Shown: positions 6,445 through 13,914 of the stretch, in pieces
Position numbering within the stretch: position 1 is the first letter of the stretch
Layout: every line of letters starts with the position of its first letter
Source: a bacterium
GTDB taxonomy: Bacteria; 4484-113; JALSIF01
Assembly (NCBI GenBank): GCA_026981635.1
Contig: JALSIF010000092.1
Location: 1-23,861, forward strand
Length of the DNA: 23,861 nucleotides
Reading direction: 5' to 3'
Program-made: the position numbers and the translations under genes
Notes under the pieces: generated by a model
What the model was told of the DNA's origin: nothing
Database searches by the model: none
What the model saw: the letters and a program-made list of their open reading frames with translations, nothing else

Positions 6445-8712
6445 ATGGTGGGAGGCAAGTGGAAGAGCAGGGCCAGGGCTGTGCCCGCTCTGGTGGTGTT
6501 GGCACTTCTTTCGGCGGGAGTGGTGTTTAGCTCCTGCCCCCAGAGGGCTGGCCGGGTCCCCGGGGAGCGGCGGGTGGTGAAGCTTTCCCAAAGTGAGGAG
6601 CTCCGCCTGCCGGGCTATGAGATCCTGAGCTTCCAGCCCGAGCGACTGCCGGTGCTGATGGGGCTAACCCCGAAAAGGATCAGCCTGATTGCTAAGCCGG
6701 CTGTAAAGCTGTTTGAGATCTATACCGCCGTAATAGGGGAGGAGCCGGCCAGGCCAACCCTGGGAGAGCGGGACATCAAGGTCGCACCCACCAACGGGGG
6801 CGACCAGTACGCCAAAAACGGCTATGCCCTGGACTATGCCCTCTTCATGGAGCGCGGGGGTAAGCAGGGTTCCTACGAGCTTATCCTCCTGCCCATGACC
6901 GGCTTCGGCGAGCCGAGCATCTCCCTTAGGGAGTTCATGGTTCCCGACTACACCATGGGCCAGCACTACCTCATCTCCTACGGGGGGGAATACCTCTTTG
7001 CCCTCTCCTCCATCCCCCTGGATGGTCCGCCCAGTTCAGGTGAGCAGGCCGGTGAGGAAGTGTCGGCAGAGGAAGGGGAAGAAAAAAGTGGCAGGGTGAG
7101 TCCACCAGACACGGACCAGGACCCGCCTGCCCAGTCATCCAGCCAGGGGGAAAATGGGGAGACCCCCCCAGCCCAGCCCGAAGGGGCACCGGAGAAGGGC
7201 GGCCAGACGGTGGGCACATACATACCCGACCGTTTCAGGTTGCTCTACAAGGTGGTCAGGATCAACCGTGATCAGGAGGGCGGGCTGAGCCTTGAGGAGC
7301 TTCGCTCGGTTGAGATAGACCTTCCTCCCGAGGCGGGACTGGGGCTTTTGGCCCAGGCCAGTGCGGCTAAGGACGGGGTGGTGTTGGCCTTCTACCGGGA
7401 GGAGGCCCAGAACTACCAGGTCAAGGGGACGGTGCTTGCCCGGCTGGACCTGGAGGGAAACCTGGAGATCCTTGCCGAAAGCGAGGAGAGCCCCGCTCTG
7501 CTGCTTGCGGGGGAGACCACCGAGAGTGCCCTGCTGATCACTTCGGGAGAGGAAGCAATATCCACTCATCAGAGCCTAGGAGGAAGGGGGGAAGAAAGAG
7601 AGTCAATCTCCAGTCCCAAGGTGAGGATCATGCGTTATGACGATGGAGAGGGGTTGCGGGAGATGGCTGAGCTTCCCTCTCCTAGCGTATCTACCTTGGC
7701 ATATCAGAAGGACCTGTCGCGCATCTTCTATCCCTCGGCTGAGCGGGGGTTGATAGAGCTTGTCTGGCGGGGAGGAAGCTACCGGGAGAGGGACTTTCCC
7801 CACCTCATCACCTATGCCCCCATCTACTGGCATCCCGACTACCGCGCCCTGATCATGGAGCTGGGCAATGCCTATGTGATGTTTCCCGAGCGGGAGCTGG
7901 AGCGCTATGACCGCTTCCTAGCCGAGCGGGCCGAGGTGCGCTGGAACCAGCTCCAGGATCAGCTGAGGGAGATGGGGCTGGCCGAGCTTGAGCGGGACAG
8001 CTATACGGTCAGGGTGGAGGAATGGCGGGTACCGCCGGCCCGCGACTGGGAGAACCTGCTGGTGACGCCCAAGCATCCCCAGGACCCGGGCCAGCTTTTC
8101 AGCCCCGCACGCTTCAGCTTCTATCGGGATGAGGACCGCTTTTTCCGCTTCACAGCCGGCCAGCTGATGGGAGAGCTGCTGGGTGACTTTGTAGGCGGGT
8201 TTGGCGATGGTAGCGAGACCCGCCATGCGGCTGAGCGGCTGATTGGAAGCCTGGCCAAAAGCTTTGGCTTTGAGGGAAAGGATCTAAAGCTGGTCTACTC
8301 TCGGGGCCTGGGTAAGGAGAAGGACCAGCAGCGGCTCTGGTTCTGTCGCATGAGAGAGGTGCAGGGGTTTGAGGTATGTGACCTCAAGGTCTTCATGCTC
8401 TTTGCTCCCCTCTCGGCCAAGCTCTACGAGGTCAAGGTGGAGCCCCTGCCCATCCCCGAGGGGTTCAGAATCCTGCTTGATGAGAAGACCGCCCGGCGCT
8501 ACATGATCCGCTTTGGGGAAAGCTACTTCCACCGGCCCACCAACGTGGAGCTTGAGTGGGTGATGCTGATGGGCCACTACCCCGACTATGACCCGGTGCT
8601 CAAGGTGCCCACTCATCCTGACCTGGATAGGCCCAACATAAGCTGGCACTTTAGGATGGTGGGGGTGGACCGGGACTTCTACATAGACGCCCGCACCGGG
8701 CTGGTCAACTGA
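6445..8712 (+). CDS. Large lipoprotein-like exported protein with possible C-terminal PepSY-like repeats
   Basis: This 755-residue protein is not recognised as a whole. The N-terminus has a basic stretch, a hydrophobic core (about 13-28) and an imperfect lipobox FSSC with Cys31, so it is probably lipid-anchored outside the cytoplasm. Residues 195-257 are a low-complexity E/S/P/Q/G linker. The middle resembles propeller-like beta repeats. Near the C-terminus, a helix (AERLIGSLAKSFGF) followed by strands, and the ending FYIDARTGLVN, resemble PepSY/YcdB-type units, which often act as inhibitors or chaperones of secreted proteins; this is inference. A longer frame starts at 6349, but the ATG at 6445 gives a proper signal. 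The PriA-like gene begins 1 base after its stop, suggesting co-transcription. Confidence 0.6.
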   Translation: MVGGKWKSRARAVPALVVLALLSAGVVFSSCPQRAGRVPGERRVVKLSQSEELRLPGYEILSFQPERLPVLMGLTPKRISLIAKPAVKLFEIYTAVIGEEPARPTLGERDIKVAPTNGGDQYAKNGYALDYALFMERGGKQGSYELILLPMTGFGEPSISLREFMVPDYTMGQHYLISYGGEYLFALSSIPLDGPPSSGEQAGEEVSAEEGEEKSGRVSPPDTDQDPPAQSSSQGENGETPPAQPEGAPEKGGQTVGTYIPDRFRLLYKVVRINRDQEGGLSLEELRSVEIDLPPEAGLGLLAQASAAKDGVVLAFYREEAQNYQVKGTVLARLDLEGNLEILAESEESPALLLAGETTESALLITSGEEAISTHQSLGGRGEERESISSPKVRIMRYDDGEGLREMAELPSPSVSTLAYQKDLSRIFYPSAERGLIELVWRGGSYRERDFPHLITYAPIYWHPDYRALIMELGNAYVMFPERELERYDRFLAERAEVRWNQLQDQLREMGLAELERDSYTVRVEEWRVPPARDWENLLVTPKHPQDPGQLFSPARFSFYRDEDRFFRFTAGQLMGELLGDFVGGFGDGSETRHAAERLIGSLAKSFGFEGKDLKLVYSRGLGKEKDQQRLWFCRMREVQGFEVCDLKVFMLFAPLSAKLYEVKVEPLPIPEGFRILLDEKTARRYMIRFGESYFHRPTNVELEWVMLMGHYPDYDPVLKVPTHPDLDRPNISWHFRMVGVDRDFYIDARTGLVN

Positions 8713-8713
8713 G

Positions 8714-9112
8714 ATGGAGGGGTGGGTGGCAAGCTGCGCCCCCCTCAGCCGCCGCTGCGGTCGGGGGATTTGGGACTACCTCTATCCCCCCTTCCTGGGC
8801 GAGCCCCGGTCGGGCGAGCTGGTGGTGGTGCCCTTCCGTGAACTGGGGCTGTTTCCTGCCCTGGTGGTGGCGGAAAGGCAGGCTCCCTCGCCGGGAAAGG
8901 GCAGGGAGCGCATCCCTCGCCGGCTGGAGCGGGTGGTGGCAAGGCTTGAGCTTAGGTCGGGCCTTGCCAGCCTGGGCAGAAGGCTTCACCTGCTCTTTGA
9001 GCGGCTGGGGCTTCACCCCCTGGAGGGTGCCCAGGTGGTGGGACTGGGGGGAGGAAGGCCCATCATCAGGGAGTTTTTTTTTGCCCCAAGCCCGAGTGGG
9101 CGCTGGGACTGA
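8714..9112 (+). CDS. priA: PriA-like primosomal protein, N-terminal part (before frameshift)
   Basis: This frame encodes the start of a PriA homologue, the protein that reloads the replisome at stalled forks. DYLYPPFLGEPRSGELVVVP matches the N-terminal 3'-DNA-binding domain (usually LDYLVPE...G-x-R-V-x-V-PFG). Continuous reading ends at TGA 9110-9112, giving only 132 residues. Removing one base of phase at the run of nine T's (9074-9082) joins it smoothly to the following frame, as join(8714..9082, 9082..10839), 708 residues in all. The ATG at 8714 has no clear ribosome-binding site; GTG at 8726, with GGAGG five bases upstream, is an alternative and gives a more usual N-terminus. It directly follows the lipoprotein gene. 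Confidence 0.72.
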   Translation: MEGWVASCAPLSRRCGRGIWDYLYPPFLGEPRSGELVVVPFRELGLFPALVVAERQAPSPGKGRERIPRRLERVVARLELRSGLASLGRRLHLLFERLGLHPLEGAQVVGLGGGRPIIREFFFAPSPSGRWD

Positions 9113-9137
9113 TTGACCGGGAGGGGAGGCTCAGTCC
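9045..9137 (+). other. Frameshift site: T9 run with SD-like and hairpin context
   Basis: Nine consecutive T's (9074-9082) contain the -1 slippery pattern T-TTT-TTT in the reading frame of the upstream part. Purine-rich GGGGGGAGGAAGG (about 9046-9058) and AGGGAG (9068-9073) precede it, like the SD-like stimulators known in bacterial -1 frameshifting. Seven bases after the run, GCCC-GAGT-GGGC (9090-9101) can form a small hairpin, and GGACTGA (9106-9112) pairs perfectly with TCAGTCC (9131-9137). The region would allow ribosomal -1 slippage, or RNA polymerase adding one U. A lost T in the assembly would look identical. Confidence 0.5.
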
Positions 9138-10839
9138 GGATGAGCTGGTGTGGCTAAGGAGTTTCCTCGCCCGCCCCCGCCGCCTATCCCTGGCCCAGCT
9201 AATAAAACTCCACGAGCGCGCCTTCCCCGGCGAGGATTTCCGCTTCTCCCGGCTGGTGGAGCTTATGCTTGGCCTTTCCGAGGCGGGGGCGGTGGTCTTC
9301 TACCTTGACCTTGCAGGGAGGGAGGAGCCGCCAGATACTTCTGGTGGGAAAACGGTTTACCTATCCAATGCAACTGTCTCGGGGGGTGCTTTATCTTCCG
9401 CCCTGGAGCGGGTGTGGGCGGAGAGGGAGGTGGAGCTCCTTTCTCCCCATCTTCCCCGGGCGGTGGAGGAGGCGGTGGAGCGGGCCCCAAACGGGATATT
9501 TCTTGTCCCCACCCTGAGCCTCAGGGAGGAGCTTGCCCGGCGGGTAGGTGGTCTTCTGTCATGGGATGAGGTTCTGCCCGCCGGCGAGCGTCGCCGCCTG
9601 GCGGAGGAGCTTGCCCGGCCGGACGGTGCGCCGCTGGCGATTACTCCCCAGGGGCTGGAGATGGTGGCCCTGGCCCACCCTGAGCGAGACCTGGTGGTGC
9701 TGGACGGGGGGCTGGACACCTTCTACATTGAGCAGGAGGCCCACCTGTGGGCAGATCTTGCCGCCCCCTTGCTCTCCCCCGCCAGGCAGGTCTGGGTGGG
9801 CCACCCGGGGCTAAGTGAGGCGCTCTGCTTCCTCGGCGAGGAGCGGGGCGAGGCCATCCCCCGCGCCAGGCTGGTTGACCCGCGGGGAGTTGAGCTTCCC
9901 CCCGGCCAGCTCACCGAGGCAGAGATGCTGGCCGAGGCGGTGGCCCGGGAGGTGGCCTCGGAGGGGGTGACGGTGGTCTTCCACCACCGCTCCATCCGGG
10001 GCAGGTGGCTCGTCTGCATGAGGTGTCTTGCCTACCAGCGCTGTCCGGTCTGTTCCACTCCCCTCAGGCTGCTGGAGGGGGGGCGGGCCTGGTGCCCGGA
10101 GGGGCACGGCACCCACCCCGAGCTGGTCCAGTGCCAGCAGTGTGGTAGCGAGGAGCTGGCCCGGGCGGGCTTTACCCTCACCGACCTGGAGCGGGAGCTG
10201 AGCAGGCGGCTTAGCCTGCCCATCATCAGGGTGGACGCGGGGCACCAGCCGGATCTCTCCTTCCCGCCGGAAAGTTGTCTGGTGCTGGCTGGCCAGGCTC
10301 TCATCTACCAGCCCTGCTGGCGAATGCCGGTCCCCGAGCGGCTTATCATCACCAGCTTTGACGGGGCGCTGCTTTCACCCGAGCAGAGCCTTGCCCACCG
10401 GCTGGACCCCCTCATCAGGCTCACCCGCCGCTTCGCCGCTCCCCTGGAGGAGGTGGTCATCGTCACCCAGTCGGGCGGGCACCCGGCCGCCCTGGCCTGG
10501 GCGGAGGGAGGAGGGCGGCTGGTGGAGTTTATCCGCGGAGAGGCCGAGGTTTCTGCTGAGCTTGGCGGGCCACCCTGGGCGCTCAGGGTTAGGGTTGCGG
10601 CCATCGGGGAGCGTGGCAGGCTTAAGGCCTCCCGCAAGCTTATCCGCCGGGTGGTGAAGGAGCTGGGGGGGATGCCAGCCGGCCGCTCCCGCATCACCAC
10701 CCGCTTCAAGAGCCCCCACCTCTTCCTGAACATCTTTCTGCCCCCTGACCTTGTGGCGGGACGGCTGCTGATGGAGCTGGAGGAGGCTACCCGCGATATG
10801 GGGGTGGTGGTGAGGCTTGCGGCCGACCCCTCCTGGTAG
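9082..10839 (+). CDS. priA: PriA-like primosomal protein, central and C-terminal part, ATPase motifs degenerate
   Basis: Read in the -1 frame from the T run, this gives 586 residues of PriA. GIFLVPTLSL (261-270 of the joined protein) equals the usual VLVPEISL, and the PriA zinc-ribbon pattern is kept: C435-x2-C438, C444-x2-C447, C461-x3-H465, C474-x2-C477, followed by a GTERVEEEL-like FTLTDLERELSRR. The helicase is degenerate: no Walker A lies before VPTLSL, the DEEH box is D331-G-G-L, and the VAGRAGR motif VI is RLTRRFA. This resembles actinobacterial PriA, which lacks ATPase motifs, so a DNA-binding scaffold role is likely. A separate start at GTG 9148 is possible but has no ribosome-binding site. 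It ends 3 bases from the opposing gene. Confidence 0.75.
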   Translation, partial: CPKPEWALGLIDREGRLSPDELVWLRSFLARPRRLSLAQLIKLHERAFPGEDFRFSRLVELMLGLSEAGAVVFYLDLAGREEPPDTSGGKTVYLSNATVSGGALSSALERVWAEREVELLSPHLPRAVEEAVERAPNGIFLVPTLSLREELARRVGGLLSWDEVLPAGERRRLAEELARPDGAPLAITPQGLEMVALAHPERDLVVLDGGLDTFYIEQEAHLWADLAAPLLSPARQVWVGHPGLSEALCFLGEERGEAIPRARLVDPRGVELPPGQLTEAEMLAEAVAREVASEGVTVVFHHRSIRGRWLVCMRCLAYQRCPVCSTPLRLLEGGRAWCPEGHGTHPELVQCQQCGSEELARAGFTLTDLERELSRRLSLPIIRVDAGHQPDLSFPPESCLVLAGQALIYQPCWRMPVPERLIITSFDGALLSPEQSLAHRLDPLIRLTRRFAAPLEEVVIVTQSGGHPAALAWAEGGGRLVEFIRGEAEVSAELGGPPWALRVRVAAIGERGRLKASRKLIRRVVKELGGMPAGRSRITTRFKSPHLFLNIFLPPDLVAGRLLMELEEATRDMGVVVRLAADPSW

Positions 10840-10842
10840 GGC

Positions 10843-11694
10843 TCAGCGGAGGGAGGCGCGGTAGGAGCTGGCAAACAGGGCGCGCTCGTTGTGGCGCACA
10901 AAGTAGAGGGTGTAGAAGAAGAGAGAGACGAGGAAGGCGGTCATCCCCTGCCAGTCAACCTTGCCCAGGGCAAAGGCGGTCGCCTCAAGCACCACCCCGA
11001 TGCCCACCAGGGCAAGGGCCAACTTCCAGATAAGGTCCTGGGGACCGGCGTGGGGCTCACCCAGGCAGTGGACTGGCAGGAGGGAGCTGGCCAGGGCGAG
11101 AATGGTAATCACCCCGAGGGGGAAGAGGTCGCTTTCCGATCCACGAAAGAGCACCGCCATCAGCCCCACCCCCAAGGGGATGCCCAGCACCACCCCCAGG
11201 GGGAGCCAAAGGCGACTTCCCCAGCCGGTGTTGCGGGTGAAGGCGGCCAGGAAGCAGAGGCCAAAGCCGGCCAGCAGGTAGCTGCCCAGTAGGGAGTAGG
11301 GGACGCCGAAGAACTGGGCGTCGTGGGGGGTCCAGTAGAGGATGAGCTCCATCCCCCGAAGCCCGGCAAGCAGGATCATCGCCATGAGCAGGCTAAACAG
11401 TCCCCCCCAAAAGCCCTTGCCCATGGGGTTTAGCCGGGTGTCCTGGGAGATGGCCAGGGTGAGGGAGAAGACCAGTCCCCAGAGGAGCAGGATGGCCAGG
11501 GGAGTCCCCCAGAGGGGCAAGGGGAGGCTGGGGCTGTAGGAGATGCCGCCGGGGGGGCCGGGAGAGTAGAGGGCAAGTCCCAGGTGGAAGAGGAGGCTTG
11601 CCGCAATGCCTGCCACCAGGTAGCCCAGGTAGCGGCGGACAAAGAGCAGGGGAAGAGAGAGGCCCGCCACAACGAGAGTCAGTGCTGTTTCCAT
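10843..11694 (-). CDS. Polytopic membrane protein, unknown function
   Basis: This 283-residue protein has about nine hydrophobic segments (near 3-19, 23-43, 63-83, 96-112, 130-152, 162-183, 190-208, 222-243 and 250-266), so it lies in the cytoplasmic membrane. The region MELILYWTPHDAQFFGVPYS (115-134) is the most polar and motif-like; it reminds me weakly of carotenoid-hydratase (CruF/DUF422-like) proteins, but not enough for a call. It is the last gene of the minus-strand operon, 42 bases after the GspF-like gene, which suggests a shared role in the envelope. A G-rich stretch touches the ATG, so the ribosome-binding site is unclear. Confidence 0.65.
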   Translation of the reverse strand: METALTLVVAGLSLPLLFVRRYLGYLVAGIAASLLFHLGLALYSPGPPGGISYSPSLPLPLWGTPLAILLLWGLVFSLTLAISQDTRLNPMGKGFWGGLFSLLMAMILLAGLRGMELILYWTPHDAQFFGVPYSLLGSYLLAGFGLCFLAAFTRNTGWGSRLWLPLGVVLGIPLGVGLMAVLFRGSESDLFPLGVITILALASSLLPVHCLGEPHAGPQDLIWKLALALVGIGVVLEATAFALGKVDWQGMTAFLVSLFFYTLYFVRHNERALFASSYRASLR

Positions 11695-11736
11695 GCTCCC
11701 CCCTGGGTCTATTTTTACCAGAGTTGGCCCCAGCTC

Positions 11737-12945
11737 TCAGGGGAGGTTTAGGAGCTGGGTGAAGTAGCTCTGCCAGAAGGCGATGAGGAAGAAGAGCACC
11801 AGAATCCCCATCAGCACAGTAAGCACCGGCCCCACCAGCTTGGCCAGGGTGGCGGCCTTGAGGTCGGCATCGGCCTTTATGTAGCCGGCCACTCTCCTGA
11901 GCCCCTCGCCCACCGAGGCGCTGGTCTCGGATACGGCGGTAACCGAGATGAGGTCGCGGGGAAAGCCGCCGGCGCGCTCCATTCCCACGTGGAGGGGAAG
12001 GCCTTCAAGCACCGCCTCCCTGACCCTATGCCAGGCGCGGGAGAGGCGCATGAGCCAGCTGGTCCTGGCGGTCACCTCCAGCGCCTCGGGCAGGGGGAGG
12101 CCCGCCTCCCACAGGTAGGAAAGGACCATCACCGATCGGGCTAGGGCGTAGCGGTGGATGAGCGATCCTACCAAGGGAAGAGAGCCCAGAAGCTCCCGCA
12201 GGGGGTAGGCCACCGTCTTTGAGCGGGCAAGGAGATTAAGCAGCAGGGCGCCGGCAAAGAGCAGCGGGATCCCCACCACGAAGATGCGAAACACCGCCAA
12301 CCCTAAGAGATAGGTGAAGATGAAGGCGGCCACCCAGGCCACCACCAGCACCAGAGCGGGGTAGATGAGCTGGCGGGAAAGCTGGCGCTTGAGCTCCACC
12401 TCCTCCTCCAGCATGCCGGCAAGCTGCCTCAGCACCCGAGGGAGGAAGCCGCCCCGCTCCCCCGCCTCCACCAGGGAGATGTAGAGGGGGGAGAAGTAAC
12501 CCTGGAAGCTCCGCAGGGCCGAGGAGAGGGGCTCGCCCATCGCCACCCGGCTGCCAAGCTGGCTGAAGATCCGCGCCAATCGGGCAGAGGGGGCCTGCTC
12601 GGCCAGGGTGAAGAGAGCAGAGGAGAGCTCCACTCCTGCCTCCAGCAGGAAGGCCAGCTCTCGGCTCATGGCAGCAAGCTGGATGATAGGAGTGGGGGGA
12701 GAGAGGAAAGCGGCCAGGGGGCCGGGGCGACGGATGACCGGCCGCTCAGGGGGCGGGTAGCCGCTGCCCTGGTAGGGAGGGCCGCCGTATCCGGCCGGCA
12801 AGATCTCCTCCGCCACCACCAGCTGGGTGGGGAAGATGCCCTGTTCGGCGAGGATCCTTACCGCCTCCTGCTCGCTAGCAGCCACCACCTCGCCACGCCG
12901 CCGCTGGCCGGAAAGGTCCTTGCCCCGGTAGCGGTAGCGGTACAT
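11737..12945 (-). CDS. GspF/PilC-like type II secretion / type IV pilus platform protein
   Basis: This 402-residue inner-membrane protein belongs to the GspF/PilC family that forms the platform for pilus or pseudopilus assembly. The N-terminus MYRYRYRGKDLSG...G-x-V-x-A-x-S-x-x-E-A-x-x-x-L-x-x-x-G-I-F-P matches the family's small leading domain. After a Pro/Gly-rich linker (about 51-85) come two T2SSF repeats: ELAFLLEAGVELSSALFTLA (from about 95) with Y-x-x-L-V-E-A-G-E-x-G-G, and LSYLWEAGLPLPEALEVTAR (from about 255) with A-V-S-E-T-S. Hydrophobic segments lie in the first repeat's end (about 190-235) and near the C-terminus. No GspE/PilB ATPase, prepilin or secretin is in the window. Its operon partners are a membrane propeller and two coiled-coil membrane proteins. 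Confidence 0.88.
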   Translation of the reverse strand: MYRYRYRGKDLSGQRRRGEVVAASEQEAVRILAEQGIFPTQLVVAEEILPAGYGGPPYQGSGYPPPERPVIRRPGPLAAFLSPPTPIIQLAAMSRELAFLLEAGVELSSALFTLAEQAPSARLARIFSQLGSRVAMGEPLSSALRSFQGYFSPLYISLVEAGERGGFLPRVLRQLAGMLEEEVELKRQLSRQLIYPALVLVVAWVAAFIFTYLLGLAVFRIFVVGIPLLFAGALLLNLLARSKTVAYPLRELLGSLPLVGSLIHRYALARSVMVLSYLWEAGLPLPEALEVTARTSWLMRLSRAWHRVREAVLEGLPLHVGMERAGGFPRDLISVTAVSETSASVGEGLRRVAGYIKADADLKAATLAKLVGPVLTVLMGILVLFFLIAFWQSYFTQLLNLP

Positions 12946-12973
12946 GGGGGCTAATCATAGGCGGGGCCGGTGG

Positions 12974-13507
12974 CTAGGGCTTTCCCCGCTGGACGAAGCG
13001 CTCCACCCTCCCCTCGGGGAAGTAGACCAGGGTCATCCCCTTGCCCACCGGGGTCATCCGCTTCAGCTCCTCCACCGCCGGATAGGCGTAGGCCTGGTCC
13101 TCCTCCACCCAGACCACGATGCGGTCCTCCTCGGTTAGCTCCACCCCGGTGATGGGGCAGAGGTGGCCGTAGAACTTCTCCAGGTTGATGGAGGCGATGA
13201 TGCGCTCGTCCTCCTCCCGTCGCTTGCGCTCCTCCTCCGCCTGCTTCTCCCTAAGCTCCCGCTCCTTCTTCTTCAGTTCGGCAAGCCTAAGAAGCTCGTC
13301 CTTCTGGCGCTCCACCAGCTCCTGGATCTCCACCGACACACTCTTGGTGCGAAGTTTTCTCAGGTAGGCGAGGACGAAGTAGAGGCCCACGATGATCACC
13401 GAGGTCATCAGGGCAAGCACCAGAAGCATAAAGAGCATGCGGGGAGTGGAGAGGGCGGAGCCGGTGGTGGGGGGAAGTCCCTGGAGGAAGGCGACAACCA
13501 GCATCAT
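12974..13507 (-). CDS. Single-pass membrane protein with long charged coiled coil
   Basis: This 177-residue protein is not recognised. It has one hydrophobic segment (about 24-48), then a highly charged Glu/Lys/Arg coiled coil (about 56-105), and a compact C-terminal domain starting LEKFYGHLCPITGVELTEED (109-128) with V-V-W-V-E-E-D-Q-A-Y-A-Y after it. The domain looks folded, but has a single Cys and no obvious catalytic set. Its ATG overlaps the stop of the upstream gene as ATGA, so the two are translationally coupled. The GspF-like gene follows 28 bases later. The topology, with the coiled coil probably in the cytoplasm, would suit an adaptor to the platform protein; that is inference. Confidence 0.72.
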   Translation of the reverse strand: MMLVVAFLQGLPPTTGSALSTPRMLFMLLVLALMTSVIIVGLYFVLAYLRKLRTKSVSVEIQELVERQKDELLRLAELKKKERELREKQAEEERKRREEDERIIASINLEKFYGHLCPITGVELTEEDRIVVWVEEDQAYAYPAVEELKRMTPVGKGMTLVYFPEGRVERFVQRGKP

Positions 13508-13914
13508 CCATCCCTCCCCATTCTTTCTTCGTCAGCACCGGAGGATTCGCCTCGCTCCCGCTCAAGGTCGGCAAGCAGGCGCTTCCTCAGCTCCTCCAGC
13601 TCCTCCCGCTCTTGGCTGAACAGCCTAGCCATGAAGTTCAGGCGGTAGATCAGGTTTGCCGAAAGTACCACCAGCCAGACGAGAAATGCTCCCACCATGA
13701 GGGTCAGGGCCTGGGGGCTCTGCTCGTGGAGGCGAATGAAGGCCATGAAGAGCAGGGCGGCAGGTATCATGATGAGAAAGAAGTTGATGACGATCTGGGC
13801 GGTGCGCTCACCGGCAGTGAGCTGGCTCAGAAACCTTCGCTCCTGGGGGACCAGGATGGCCACCACCACCAGCTCCAGCGCAAGCATAATCAGGGCGGGC
13901 CAGAGGGGCTCCAC
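13504..13914 (-). CDS. Small three-helix membrane protein with C-terminal coiled coil
   Basis: This 136-residue protein is not recognised. Three hydrophobic segments are visible (about 5-22, 40-62 and 70-92), followed by a charged helix rich in Glu, Arg and Leu (98-122) and a polar tail. It starts with GTG, which overlaps the upstream stop (TAGTG), preceded by GAGCGGGAG as a ribosome-binding site inside the upstream gene, and its stop overlaps the next ATG (ATGA). It is thus locked between the propeller gene and the coiled-coil gene, implying fixed stoichiometry and probably one complex. The general shape, several helices plus a cytoplasmic coiled coil, resembles its downstream neighbour. Confidence 0.72.
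   Translation of the reverse strand: MEPLWPALIMLALELVVVAILVPQERRFLSQLTAGERTAQIVINFFLIMIPAALLFMAFIRLHEQSPQALTLMVGAFLVWLVVLSANLIYRLNFMARLFSQEREELEELRKRLLADLERERGESSGADEERMGRDG

Noticed and set aside
6349-6458. Longer starts for the two divergent envelope genes, which would overlap
   Set aside because: The shorter starts give proper signal sequences and leave a gap with promoter-like boxes.
9334-9354. SGGKT in the PriA-like protein as a Walker A motif
   Set aside because: The first glycine is missing and it lies about 50 residues before the VPTLSL strand, roughly twice the normal distance, so it is probably chance.
9148-10839. Separate gene starting at GTG 9148
   Set aside because: No ribosome-binding site is present, and the same frame is open back to the T run with residues that continue the upstream half; a joined PriA is more likely.
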